This document shows, in pieces, positions 1 through 8,180 of a stretch of DNA of 35,077 bases. The notes under the pieces were generated by a model. That model was not told the origin of the DNA. It made no database searches and saw only the letters and a program-made list of their open reading frames with translations. Source of the DNA: Roseomonas sp. GC11 (lineage in GTDB: Bacteria > Pseudomonadota > Alphaproteobacteria > Acetobacterales > Acetobacteraceae); the NCBI RefSeq assembly GCF_024437745.1, contig NZ_JANFNY010000053.1, positions 1 through 35,077 on the forward strand. Reading direction: 5' to 3'. Both the position numbers and the translations under genes were made by a program. Numbering within the stretch: position 1 is the stretch's first letter; every line of letters begins with the position of its first letter.

Positions 1-1714
1 GCGCCAGGGCGGCGAGCAGGGCGAGCAGCGCGCCGCCGCGCCCGATCAGGCGGCCGGTGCCGCGCGCGGCCTGGGCCTGCCCCAGCGCCCAGGCGGCGAA
101 GCCGATGGCCAGCCCGCCGGCCAGCGCCATGGCCAGCCCTTCCGGTCCGACCTGCTGCGCCAGCACCCAGAGCAGCCAGAGCGCCGCGCCATACATCGGG
201 AAGGCCAGGATTTCTTTCAGTCGTTCCATCCAGGCGCCGGGGCGGGGCAGGCGCTGGGCCAGGGCCGGGGCCAAAGCGAGCAGCGCATAGGGCGCGGCCA
301 TCCCAAGCCCCATGGCGGCGAAGACGGCGAGCATGGCGGGCGGCGGCATCAGCATGGCGGCGCCGATGGCGGCGGCCATGAAGGGCGCGGTGCAGGGGGT
401 GGCGACCAGCACGGCCAGCCCGCCGGTGGCGAAGCTGCCGAGATGCCCGCCCCGCGCCGCCAGCCCCGAGCCCACCGCCACCGGCCCGCCGAACTGGAAG
501 ACGCCGGAGAGGTTCAGCCCGACGGCGAGCATCAGCCAGCCCATCAGCGTGACGAAGACGGGGGAGGTGAACTGGAAGCCCCAGCCGGCGACGCCGCCCG
601 CCGCACGCAGCGCCAGCATGGCCCCGGCCAGCGCCAGGAAGGAGAGCACCACCCCCGCCGTGTAGCTCGCGGCATGGGCGCGCACCGTGCCGCGCGACGC
701 GCCGGAGAGGCGGGCGAGGCTCATGGCCTTCATCGCCAGGATGGGGAAGACGCAGGGCATGAGGTTGAGGATCAGCCCGCCGATCGCCGCCCAGAGCGCG
801 GCTTGCCACAGCGGCAGGGCGGTGCCGGCCGCGGCCAGCGGCGGCGGCACCGGGCCGGGCGGGGCGGCGATGGCATAGGCCCCGCGCGCCCCGGCGGCAT
901 CCGTCAGCACCAGCACGCCCTCCACCGGCCCGGCGGGCAGCGGGGCGGCGCCGCGCGGCAGGCCGAGGCGCAGCGCGCCCTCGGCGAGCTGCACCGGCTG
1001 CGGCGCGGCGTGGTCCAGCACGCCCCATTCGGCGGGGAAGAACCAGGCCTCGCGCACGGCGCCGGGGGTGAAGTCCGGGCTGTCCAGCCGCAGCGCGCCG
1101 GCCTGCCCGTCGAAGCCCAGGCCGTCGAAGCCCAGGCTGGCGGCCCAGGGCGAGGGGCGGGGCAGGGCGGCCTCGGCGGCGCGGAATTCCGCGGCCAGGG
1201 CCGGGTCGGGGCGGGCGGTGGCCTCCACCGGCAGGTCCAGGCGGAAGACGCCTTCCTCCGGGATGCACACCTTCTCGCAGACCAGCCAGCTCGCCTGCGC
1301 TTCCAGGGTGAAGACATCGCCCGGCTTCAGCCCGGCCGGCGGGGTGATGGTGAGCGGCAGCAGGACCTGCCCCTCATAGCCGTAATTGACCAGCGGCCCG
1401 AAGGGGATGCGCTGTGGCGCCGGCCAGTCGAAGCCGGTGGCGCTGGCGCCTTCGGGCAGGGTGAAGGCGATCTCGGGCGGCGTGCCGGCATCGCCCGGAT
1501 TTTTCCAGTAGGTGTGCCAGCCCGGCGCCAGCTGCTGCCGCAGCCCGACGCGGAAGGGCTGGCCGGGGGCGATGGACAGCCCCTCGGCGGCGAGGCTGAT
1601 GGTGGCGCGCTCGGAGCGCGCGGGCGCGCTGTCCAGCGCCAGGGCGGGCGTGGCCAGCAGCGTGGCCAGCAGCGGGGCCGTCATGGCCAGCAGGGTGGGC
1701 AGCGCGCGCGACAT
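1..1714 (-). CDS. DsbD/ScsB-like thiol:disulfide interchange protein, cut by window edge
   Basis: A membrane reductant transporter of the DsbD/ScsB family, which passes electrons from cytoplasmic thioredoxin to periplasmic thiol proteins. The visible part is about 571 residues and the 3' end lies beyond position 1. It starts with a hydrophobic signal peptide ending near PALA. A periplasmic domain follows with a CEKVC pair (C146, C150) next to IPEE, as in DsbD N-terminal-like domains. A multi-pass domain comes next with the two transmembrane cysteines in MPCVFPIL (C321) and ATPCTAPF (C441), about 120 residues apart as expected. Any C-terminal thioredoxin domain would lie outside the window. 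The start is ATG at 1714, which places the signal peptide at the N terminus. The upstream gene is on the same strand, but a strong hairpin separates the two, so a shared transcript is doubtful. The family is clear; the exact subfamily is less certain. Confidence 0.88.
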   Translation of the reverse strand, partial: MSRALPTLLAMTAPLLATLLATPALALDSAPARSERATISLAAEGLSIAPGQPFRVGLRQQLAPGWHTYWKNPGDAGTPPEIAFTLPEGASATGFDWPAPQRIPFGPLVNYGYEGQVLLPLTITPPAGLKPGDVFTLEAQASWLVCEKVCIPEEGVFRLDLPVEATARPDPALAAEFRAAEAALPRPSPWAASLGFDGLGFDGQAGALRLDSPDFTPGAVREAWFFPAEWGVLDHAAPQPVQLAEGALRLGLPRGAAPLPAGPVEGVLVLTDAAGARGAYAIAAPPGPVPPPLAAAGTALPLWQAALWAAIGGLILNLMPCVFPILAMKAMSLARLSGASRGTVRAHAASYTAGVVLSFLALAGAMLALRAAGGVAGWGFQFTSPVFVTLMGWLMLAVGLNLSGVFQFGGPVAVGSGLAARGGHLGSFATGGLAVLVATPCTAPFMAAAIGAAMLMPPPAMLAVFAAMGLGMAAPYALLALAPALAQRLPRPGAWMERLKEILAFPMYGAALWLLWVLAQQVGPEGLAMALAGGLAIGFAAWALGQAQAARGTGRLIGRGGALLALLAALA

Positions 1715-1750
1715 GAACGAATAGAAACCTTTTCCGGGCCGGCAGGGGAA

Positions 1751-1789
1751 GGCGTTTTCGCGTGACGAAGCGTGTCACGCGAAAACGCC
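1751..1789 (-). terminator. Perfect 16-bp inverted repeat, terminator-like
   Basis: The arms at 1751-1766 and 1774-1789 are exact reverse complements with a 7-nt loop. The stem lies 8 bases past the stop of the PEP-mutase-family gene and upstream of the dsbD-like start. Read on the minus strand it is followed only by TTCCCC, a weak U tract. It may be a terminator, an mRNA-stabilising 3' end, or an operator for the dsbD-like gene. Confidence 0.5.
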
Positions 1790-1796
1790 CCGCCTG

Positions 1797-2693
1797 TCAC
1801 GGTTCCATATAGGCTTCCACCTGGGCGCCTGTCAGCGCATCGCGGGCGAAGGTGAAGCTGCCCTGGTCGCGCAGTTCCAGCGCCGCGCGGTGCAGCGCGC
1901 CCAGCGCCGTGCGCGCCAGCGAACCGCCCAGGCTGATCCGCTTCACCCCCGCCTCGGCCAGTTCGGCCACGGTGAAGACGGGGCCCACCAGCCCCATCAC
2001 CACATTCACCGGATGCCCGGCCAGGGCGGCGCAGAGGGTGCGGATCTGGCCGATCTCGCGCAGGCCGGGGGCGTAGAGCACCTCCGCCCCGGCGGCGGCG
2101 AAGGCCTGGAGGCGGCGGATGGTGTCGTCCAGATCCGGGCGGCCATGCAGGAAGTTCTCGGCCCGCGCTGTCAGCACGAAGGGCAGGGCGCGCGCCGTCT
2201 CGGCCGCTGCCGCCACGCGCTCCACCGCGTGGTGGAAGTCGTAGATCGGGCGGGCCGGGTCGCCGCTGGCATCCTCGATGGAGCCGCCGGCCAGCCCGGC
2301 TTCCGCCGCCAGCCGCAGGGTCAGGGCGGCGTCCTCCGGCGCCGGGCCGAAGCCGTTCTCCAGATCGGCGGAGACCGGCACCGCCACCGCCGCCACGATG
2401 GCGCGGGCATTGGCCAGGATGGCCTCCCGCCCCGCCGCGCCATCCCGCCGGCCGAGGGAGAAGGCGAAGCCGGCGCTGGTCGTCGCCAGGGCGGGGAAGC
2501 CCAGCCCGGCCAGCAGCCGGGCGCTGCCGGCATCCCAGGGGTTGGGCAGGAGGAAGGCGCCGGGCGCGGCGTGCAGGGCGCGGAAGCGCGCCACCTGCTT
2601 TTCCAGGCTCTGTTTTTCCAGGTTCTGTTTTTCCTGGCCCTGTTCGTCCCGGCTCGGTTCGTCCTGGCTGGGTTTCCCGTGGTCGGGGGGCAT
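1797..2693 (-). CDS. Isocitrate lyase/PEP mutase family protein
   Basis: A 298-residue protein of the PEP mutase/isocitrate lyase superfamily, enzymes that make or break C-C or P-C bonds next to a carboxylate using Mg2+. The alpha/beta-barrel core begins near residue 36 with FRALH and FLLPNPWDAGSAR. The metal-site segment SADLENGFG is at about 108-116, followed by GGSIEDASGD at 137-145 and a late KRISLGGSLAR strand. The KKCGH motif of true methylisocitrate lyases is absent, so the substrate cannot be named. The start is the ATG at 2693, with GGGAGAG 6 nt upstream. Residues about 9-33 are hydrophilic and built from five 5-residue repeats encoded by a 15-bp minisatellite, which looks like an added N-terminal tail rather than part of the barrel. 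It is divergent from hrpB across 105 bp. Confidence 0.88.
   Translation of the reverse strand: MPPDHGKPSQDEPSRDEQGQEKQNLEKQSLEKQVARFRALHAAPGAFLLPNPWDAGSARLLAGLGFPALATTSAGFAFSLGRRDGAAGREAILANARAIVAAVAVPVSADLENGFGPAPEDAALTLRLAAEAGLAGGSIEDASGDPARPIYDFHHAVERVAAAAETARALPFVLTARAENFLHGRPDLDDTIRRLQAFAAAGAEVLYAPGLREIGQIRTLCAALAGHPVNVVMGLVGPVFTVAELAEAGVKRISLGGSLARTALGALHRAALELRDQGSFTFARDALTGAQVEAYMEP
2595..2669 (-). repeat. 15-bp minisatellite x5 inside the PEP-mutase-family gene
   Basis: Five consecutive 15-mers (2595, 2610, 2625, 2640, 2655) share the plan C-T/G-G-T-T-T/C-N-T-C-C-N-G-G-N-N. They encode five-residue units rich in Gln, Glu, Asp and Lys. The unit keeps frame, so a change in copy number would only lengthen the tail. 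Confidence 0.75.
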
Positions 2694-2798
2694 GGCGATT
2701 CTCTCCCGGCATGTCGTGAACAAAAAGAGAATACGCCGCTTTCCACCGCCCCGGCTACCGCTGGCCGCGAGGCCCCCGGTTGCGCTACAGCCGGGCCT

Positions 2799-5237
2799 AT
2801 GGACGCCCTGCCGGAACTGCCCGTCACCGAAGCCCTGCCCCGCCTGCTGGAGGCGCTGCGCGCCGCCCCCAATGCCGTGCTGGTGGCGCCCCCCGGCGCG
2901 GGCAAGACCACGCTGGTGCCGCTGGCGCTGCGCCACGAGCCCTGGGCCGCCGGGCAGAAGATCGTGGTGCTGGAGCCGCGCCGCGTCGCCGCCCGCGCCG
3001 CCGCCCGCCGCATGGCCGAGTTGCTGGGCGAGCCGCTGGGCCAGACGGTCGGCCTCGCCACCCGGCTGGAGCGCGCCGTCTCCCCCGCGACGCGGGTGGA
3101 GGTGGTGACGGAGGGCCTGCTGGTCCGCCGCCTGCAGACCGACCCCGGGCTGGAGGGCACCGCCGCCGTGCTCTTCGACGAGGCGCATGAGCGCAACCTG
3201 GATACCGACCTGGCGCTGGCCCTCTGCCTCGACCTCCAGCGCGGGCTGCGGCCGGAGCTGCGCCTGCTGGCCATGTCCGCCACGCTGGAATCCGCCGGTT
3301 TCTCCCAGTTGCTGGGCGGCGCGCCGGTCATCGAGAGCCTGGGGCGGGCCTATCCCGTGGCGGTGCACCACCGCCCGCGCGACATCCAGGACCCGCGCGA
3401 CCTGCCCGAGGCCATGGCCAGCGCCATCCGGGCCGCGCTGGCCGAGCATCCGGGCGATGTGCTGGCCTTCCTCCCCGGCTGGGGCGAGATCCGCCGCACC
3501 GCCGAGCGGCTGGGCGGGGTGAAGGCGGAGGTCCTGCCCCTGCATGGCGAATTGCCCCCGGCCGAGCAGGACAGGGCGCTCAACCCCTCGCCCCACCGCA
3601 AGGTGGTGCTGGCCACCTCGATCGCCGAGACCTCGCTGACCGTGCCGGGGGTGCGGATCGTGGTGGATGGCGGCTTCCGCCGCGCCCCGCGCCTGGACCC
3701 GGCCACCGGCCTCGCCCGGCTGGCGACGCTGCGCATCTCCCGCGCCGCCGCCGAGCAGCGCGCCGGCCGCGCCGGCCGCACCGAGCCGGGGGTGGCCATC
3801 CGCCTGTGGACGGAGGCGCTCCACCGCGGCCTGCCCCTCTCCGACCGGCCGGAAATCCTGGAGAGCGAACTCTCCGGCCTCGCCCTCGACTGCGCCGCCT
3901 GGGGCAGCGCGCCGGAGGAGATGGCCTTCCTCGACCCGCCGCCGGCCGGGATGCTGGCCGCCGCCCGCGCCCTGCTGCGCGACCTGGACGCGCTGGATGG
4001 CGAGGGGCGCATCACGCCCATGGGGCGGCGCATGGCGCGGCTCGGCACCCATCCGCGCCTCGCCCGCATGATGGCCGAGGCGGCGGATGCGGAGGAGGCG
4101 GCGCTGGCCGCCGAACTCGCCGCCCTGCTGGAGGAGCGCGACCCGATCCGCGGGCGCGAGGCGCCCTCGGACATCCAGCTCCGCCTCGACCTGCTGCATG
4201 GCGCCGATGACCCGAATGCCGACCGCGCCGCGCTGGGGCGCATCCGCCGGGCGGTGACGCTGCACCGCCGCCGCCTCGGCGTGCCCGGGGCCACGCAGGC
4301 GGCGGGGGAGGCCGGGCTGCTGCTGGCCGCCGGCTTCCCGGACCGCATCGCGGCCAGGCGCGGCACGATGGATGGCGCCTTCCGCCTCGCCTCGGGGCAG
4401 GGGGCGCGGCTGCCGGCCACGGACCGGCTGGGCAAATCGCCGCTGCTGGCGGTGGCGGATCTCGAACTGGCCGGCACCGAGGCGCGCATCCGCATGGCCG
4501 CGCCGCTCACCCGCGAGGCGCTCGAAAAAAAATTCCCGGAGCGGCTGGTGCGCGAGGAGGGCGCCGCCTTCGATGCCCGCACCGGCGCCGTGGTGGCGCG
4601 CCGCCGCCTGCGCCTCGGCCCGCTGGTGCTGGAGGAGGCCACGCTGCCGCATGCCGACCCGGCGGCCCTCGCCACCGCCCTGGCCGCGGCCGCGGCGGAC
4701 CGCGCCTTCCGGGATCTGGACTGGTCCAACGCCGCCACCCAGGCCCGTGCCCGCATCGCCTGGATGCACCGCGTGGAGGGCGGCGAATGGCCCGATGTCT
4801 CGGATGCGGCCCTGGCCGCCGGGGGGGGCGCCTGGCTGGTGCCCTGGCTGGCCGGGCTGACGAAGCTGTCACAACTGCGTGGGCTGGACGTGGTGGCCAT
4901 GCTGCGCGCCCTGCTGCCCCACCCGCTGACGCGCCGCCTGGATGCCGAGCTTCCCCCGCGCCTCGACCTGCCCGGCGGGCGCAGCGCCGCCATCGACTAC
5001 ACCGGGGAGGTGCCGCGCCTCGAGGCCCGCGCGCAGTGGCTCTATGGCGTCGCCGGGCTGCCGAGGCTGGCGGGGGGGAAGATCCCGTTGCAGGTCGCGC
5101 TGCTCTCGCCCGCCGGGCGGCCGGTGGCGGTCACCGCCGACCTCGCGGGCTTCTGGAAAGGCGCCTGGGCCGATGTGCGCAAGGATATGCGCGGGCGATA
5201 CCCGAAGCATGACTGGCCGGAAGATCCGTCCCGCTGA
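2799..5237 (+). CDS. hrpB: ATP-dependent helicase HrpB
   Basis: An 812-residue DEAH-box (SF2) helicase, at the usual length for HrpB. Visible motifs are Walker A APPGAGKTT (about 30-38), DEAHERN (127-133), MSATLE (159-164), the motif IV-VI region with ATSIAETSLTVPGV and EQRAGRAGRTEPG, an HA2-like helical region, and the HrpB C-terminal domain ending in GKIPLQVALLSPAG and WADVRKDMRGRYPKHDWP. That ending is characteristic of HrpB and separates it from HrpA. The cellular role of bacterial HrpB is poorly defined; RNA processing is usually assumed. The start is ATG at 2799, giving MDALPELPVTE, the usual HrpB N terminus. No strong ribosome site is visible upstream. It stands alone, divergent from the PEP-mutase-family gene, and is followed by a hairpin repeat element. 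Confidence 0.95.
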   Translation: MDALPELPVTEALPRLLEALRAAPNAVLVAPPGAGKTTLVPLALRHEPWAAGQKIVVLEPRRVAARAAARRMAELLGEPLGQTVGLATRLERAVSPATRVEVVTEGLLVRRLQTDPGLEGTAAVLFDEAHERNLDTDLALALCLDLQRGLRPELRLLAMSATLESAGFSQLLGGAPVIESLGRAYPVAVHHRPRDIQDPRDLPEAMASAIRAALAEHPGDVLAFLPGWGEIRRTAERLGGVKAEVLPLHGELPPAEQDRALNPSPHRKVVLATSIAETSLTVPGVRIVVDGGFRRAPRLDPATGLARLATLRISRAAAEQRAGRAGRTEPGVAIRLWTEALHRGLPLSDRPEILESELSGLALDCAAWGSAPEEMAFLDPPPAGMLAAARALLRDLDALDGEGRITPMGRRMARLGTHPRLARMMAEAADAEEAALAAELAALLEERDPIRGREAPSDIQLRLDLLHGADDPNADRAALGRIRRAVTLHRRRLGVPGATQAAGEAGLLLAAGFPDRIAARRGTMDGAFRLASGQGARLPATDRLGKSPLLAVADLELAGTEARIRMAAPLTREALEKKFPERLVREEGAAFDARTGAVVARRRLRLGPLVLEEATLPHADPAALATALAAAAADRAFRDLDWSNAATQARARIAWMHRVEGGEWPDVSDAALAAGGGAWLVPWLAGLTKLSQLRGLDVVAMLRALLPHPLTRRLDAELPPRLDLPGGRSAAIDYTGEVPRLEARAQWLYGVAGLPRLAGGKIPLQVALLSPAGRPVAVTADLAGFWKGAWADVRKDMRGRYPKHDWPEDPSR

Positions 5238-5252
5238 CAGGGCTGGCCGCCT

Positions 5253-5375
5253 TGAGGGGGCTTTGCCCCCTCACCCCCAGCAGGGGGCAGGGCCCCCTGC
5301 ACCGCCTTCAGTGGGGTTTCCAAAGGCCTCAGGCCTTTGGTGGGGAGAGTATGAGAGGGGCAAAGCCCCTCTCAT
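5253..5375. repeat. Intergenic double-hairpin element, copy 1 (sister at 31402-31545)
   Basis: Two perfect hairpins frame this element: 5253-5261 with 5265-5273 (loop TTT) and 5351-5361 with 5365-5375 (loop AAA). Between them are a CAGGGGGCAGGG/CCCTGCAC block, CGCCTTCAG, and TTTCCAAAGGCCTCAGGC. The same blocks in the same order occur after corA. It fills most of the 298-bp gap between hrpB and the protease gene. No coding sequence is seen in the gap. Confidence 0.75.
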
Positions 5376-5535
5376 GAGCACGCTTCACCGTGCCGCACGG
5401 TTTTTCATGGCTGTGGTGGCGGTGCGGCCTCCCTGCCTTCCGCCAGCCCCTGGCTTGAAGCGTGGCGGCGGGTGGCGCCACATAGCGCCTGCGCGGCGCC
5501 ACGACCCCACGGCGCCGATGAAGGAAAAGACCCGG

Positions 5536-6597
5536 ATGCCTGCCCCCCGCCGCACCCTCCTGGCCGGTTTGGCCCTCTTCACCCTGGCGCCGCTTTCCCC
5601 CGCGCTGGCCCAGCGGAGCCTCCTGCCCGATTTCGCCGACCTCGCCGAGCAGGTGCTGCCCGCCGTCGTCAACATCGCCGTCCTCTCCGAGCAGACCACC
5701 ACCCAGATCCCCCCGGAGCTGCGCGGCACCCCCTTCGAGCGCTATTTCCGCGAGAAGCGCAGCGGCCAGCAGGTGCAGGGCGCGGGCTCGGGCTTCATCA
5801 TCGACCCGGCGGGCTACATCGTCACCAACAACCATGTGGTCGGCAATGCCGTGCGCGTCGTCATCTCCATGCAGAACGGGCAGGAACTCCCCGCCCGCGT
5901 CGTCGGCACCGATGAACTGACGGACCTCGCCCTGCTGCGGGTCGAGCCGCGCGCGCCGCTGCCCTCCGTGCCCTGGGGCAGTTCCGCGCATCTGCGCGTC
6001 GGGCAATGGGTGATGGCCGCCGGCAACCCCTTCAGCCTGGGCGGCACCGTCACCACCGGCATCGTCTCTGCCCGCGGCCGCGAGATCGGTGCCGGGCCCT
6101 TCGACGACTTCATCCAGACGGATGCCGCCATCAACCCCGGCAATTCCGGCGGGCCGCTCTTCAACACGGCGGGCGAGGTGATCGGCATCAACACCGCCAT
6201 CTACTCGCCCTCCGGCGCCTCGGTCGGCATCGGCTTCGCCACGCCCTCCGACCTCGCGCGCGGGGTCATCGAGCAGCTTCGCCGCGAAGGCCGCGTTGAG
6301 CGCGGCTGGCTCGGCGTCGCGGTGGAGGATGTGGGGGACGAAGCCACCGCCGGCGGCCGCCTGCGCGGCGTGCAGATCCGCAGCGTCGAGCCGAACAGCC
6401 CCGCCGCCCGCGCCGGCCTGCGCCCGCGTGACATCGTCACCGCCCTGAATGGCGAAAAGGTGGAAACCTCCCGCGCCCTGATCCGCAATGTCGCCGGCAC
6501 CCCGCCGGGGCAGACCGTGCGCGTCTCCCTCCTGCGCGATGGCCGCCCCCGCGAAATGGCCGTCCAGGTCGGCCGCCGTCCCACCACCCCCGGCTGA
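5536..6597 (+). CDS. Periplasmic trypsin-like serine protease, DegP/DegQ (HtrA) family
   Basis: A 353-residue HtrA-type quality-control protease. A signal peptide (MPAPRRTLLAGLALF to ALAQ) sends it to the periplasm. The catalytic triad is H100 in NNHVV, D130 in ELTDLALL and S204 in NPGNSGGPL. One PDZ domain follows (about 250-345), with the ligand-loop region RGWLGV and the segment SPAARAGLRPRDIV. A single PDZ makes it closer to DegS or one-PDZ DegQ-like proteins in architecture, but the cleavable-looking leader argues for a soluble enzyme. The start chosen is ATG 5536 because AAGGAAA lies 8 nt upstream. An in-frame ATG at 5518 has no such site. It is monocistronic in appearance and followed at once by a tandem repeat array. 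Confidence 0.92.
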   Translation: MPAPRRTLLAGLALFTLAPLSPALAQRSLLPDFADLAEQVLPAVVNIAVLSEQTTTQIPPELRGTPFERYFREKRSGQQVQGAGSGFIIDPAGYIVTNNHVVGNAVRVVISMQNGQELPARVVGTDELTDLALLRVEPRAPLPSVPWGSSAHLRVGQWVMAAGNPFSLGGTVTTGIVSARGREIGAGPFDDFIQTDAAINPGNSGGPLFNTAGEVIGINTAIYSPSGASVGIGFATPSDLARGVIEQLRREGRVERGWLGVAVEDVGDEATAGGRLRGVQIRSVEPNSPAARAGLRPRDIVTALNGEKVETSRALIRNVAGTPPGQTVRVSLLRDGRPREMAVQVGRRPTTPG

Positions 6598-6920
6598 TTT
6601 TTTTGTCAGCTGCCGGTCATGGCCGGGACGAGGGCCGCTGCACTGCGCCGGGGACACTCCGGCCCAGGGCCGCGGCCGCTTTTTTGTCAGCTGCCGGTCA
6701 TGGCCGGGACGAGGGCCGCTGCACTGCGCCGGGGACACTCCGGCCCAGGGCCGCGGCCGCTTTTTTGTCAGCTGCCGGTCATGGCCGGGACGAGGGTCGC
6801 TGCACTGTGCCGGGGACGCTCCGGCCCAGGGTCGCGGCCGCTTTTTTGTCAGCTGCCGGTCATGGCCGGGAGGACGGGTGCTGCACTGTGCCGGGGATAC
6901 TCCGGCCCAGGGTTGCGGCC
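6598..6920 (+). repeat. 81-bp tandem repeat, four copies
   Basis: The repeats start directly at the protease stop codon. The GTCAGCTGCCGG landmark recurs at 6605, 6686, 6767 and 6848, exactly 81 bp apart. Units 1 and 2 are identical, unit 3 has about four substitutions, and unit 4 is diverged and truncated. Each full unit holds an inner inverted repeat GCCGG/CCGGC, an outer GGCCGC/GCGGCC pairing and a T6 run, so on the plus strand each looks like a terminator. Each of the first two junctions contains GCGGCCGC. Because 81 is divisible by three, all three plus frames stay open, but this is a consequence of the repeat and not evidence of a protein. Confidence 0.9.
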
Positions 6921-7093
6921 CGCTGTGCCGGGAGGCGGCGGCAGCCTGACAGAAAAGTTGGAGTTTGGGTTGCGAGTGATTATTGGTTTCGCCTTCTTCT
7001 CCCTGGGAAGGGTGTGCCGGTGCGACTGCCGAAGAGTGTGAGGGCTGCTGACATGGGGCTGATGGGGCCGCGTGTGGCCCGGATGGGCGCGCG
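6921..7093. other. Non-coding tail between repeat array and siderophore permease
   Basis: Together with the array this is a 496-bp gap without a gene. Positions 6921-6957 match the central module of the A/T-rich mosaic elements (CGCTGTGCCGGGAGGCGG, then GGCAGCCTGACAGAAAAG). The rest holds the presumed promoter and leader of the permease gene. A relatively A/T-rich stretch, TGCGAGTGATTATTGG, lies near 6969-6985. I find no clear Fur or Irr box and no substrate-binding-protein gene. Confidence 0.55.
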
Positions 7094-8155
7094 ATGAGCG
7101 CCAGTATTGCCATGCCCGGTGCTGCCGCCGGCTACCGCGCCCTGTTGCTGCGGCGCATCGCCATCCTGGCGGCGCTGGCGCTGATGCTGGTGGTCTCGCT
7201 GGTGGTGGATGTCGCCACAGGGCCGTCGCGGCTGGGGCTGGCCGATGTGCTGCGGGTGCTGTTCAGCCCGGGCAGCGTCACCGGCCCGGTATCCGTCATC
7301 GTCTGGGATGTGCGGCTGCCCTATGCCATCATGGCGGTGCTGGTGGGCGCCGGCCTCGCTCTGGCGGGGGCGGAGATGCAGACGGTGCTGAACAACCCGC
7401 TGGCCAGCCCTTTCACGCTGGGCGTTTCCTCGGCGGCCTCGCTGGGGGCGGCGCTGGCCATCGTGCTGGGGGTGGGGCTGCTGCCCTGGCTGCCGCAGGA
7501 ATGGCTGCTCTCGGGCAATGCCTTCCTGTTTGCCTTCGGCTCGGTGCTGCTGCTGCGCACCCTGTCGCGGCTGCGCGGGGCGGGGGTGGAGGCGCTGGTG
7601 CTGTTCGGCATCGCGCTGGTCTTCGCCTTCAATGCCGCCGTGGCGCTGCTGCAATTCGTCGCCACCGAGCAGGCGCTGCAACAGCTGGTCTTCTGGTCGA
7701 TGGGCAGCCTGTCGCGCGCCACCTGGCCGAAGATCGGCATCATGGCGATGGCGCTGGCCGTGGCCATTCCCTTCTCCGCCCGCGCCGCCTGGAAGCTGAC
7801 GGCGCTGCGCCTCGGCGAGGAGCGCGCGCTCTCCTTCGGCATCGACGCCAACCGCCTGCGTGATGGCGCGCTGCTGCGGGTGAGCCTGCTCTCCGGCGTC
7901 TCGGTGGCCTTTGTCGGCACGATCGGCTTTGTCGGCCTGATCGGCCCGCATGCCGCGCGGCTGCTGCTGGGCGAGGATCATCGTTTCTTCCTCCCTGGCT
8001 CTGCCCTGTGCGGCGCGCTGCTGCTCTCCCTCTCCTCCCTGGCCAGCAAGATGATCGTTCCCGGCCTGATCATCCCGATCGGCATTGTGACGGCGCTGGT
8101 GGGCGTGCCGGTTTTCGTGGCGCTGGTCTTCACGCGAGGCCGCCGTGGCATGTGA
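7094..8155 (+). CDS. FecCD-family iron-siderophore ABC transporter permease
   Basis: A 353-residue polytopic inner-membrane protein of the BtuC/FecCD family, which forms the channel for ferric siderophores, heme or cobalamin. About ten hydrophobic segments are visible. Family hallmarks are DVRLPYAIMAVLVGAGLALAG near residue 75, EMQTVLNNPLASPFTLGVS near 92-110, and the coupling-loop motif GLIGPHAARLLLGEDHR beginning at about 281. The length is normal. A matching ATPase gene follows 96 bp downstream on the same strand, separated by a palindromic element. No binding protein or TonB receptor lies nearby, so the ligand is unknown. Iron is favoured because a siderophore-interacting protein is the next gene. 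The start is ATG 7094; the upstream ribosome site is weak. Confidence 0.92.
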   Translation: MSASIAMPGAAAGYRALLLRRIAILAALALMLVVSLVVDVATGPSRLGLADVLRVLFSPGSVTGPVSVIVWDVRLPYAIMAVLVGAGLALAGAEMQTVLNNPLASPFTLGVSSAASLGAALAIVLGVGLLPWLPQEWLLSGNAFLFAFGSVLLLRTLSRLRGAGVEALVLFGIALVFAFNAAVALLQFVATEQALQQLVFWSMGSLSRATWPKIGIMAMALAVAIPFSARAAWKLTALRLGEERALSFGIDANRLRDGALLRVSLLSGVSVAFVGTIGFVGLIGPHAARLLLGEDHRFFLPGSALCGALLLSLSSLASKMIVPGLIIPIGIVTALVGVPVFVALVFTRGRRGM

Positions 8156-8180
8156 TGCCGGCGGACAGCGTCCGCCGGCC

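Noticed and set aside
1797-4769. Very long open frame (990 codons) antisense to hrpB
   Set aside because: It reads through the real PEP-mutase-family gene only at its end. The rest is Arg/Gly/Ala/His-rich, has no recognisable domain, and is the expected antisense shadow of GC-rich coding DNA.
6598-6920. CRISPR array
   Set aside because: The 81-bp units are contiguous and nearly identical along their full length, with no unique spacers and no cas genes.
6488-7097. Repetitive proteins in the 81-bp array (27-residue repeats, open in three frames)
   Set aside because: All three frames are open only because 81 is divisible by three and the unit lacks stops. There is no good ribosome site, and the units contain terminator-like structures.
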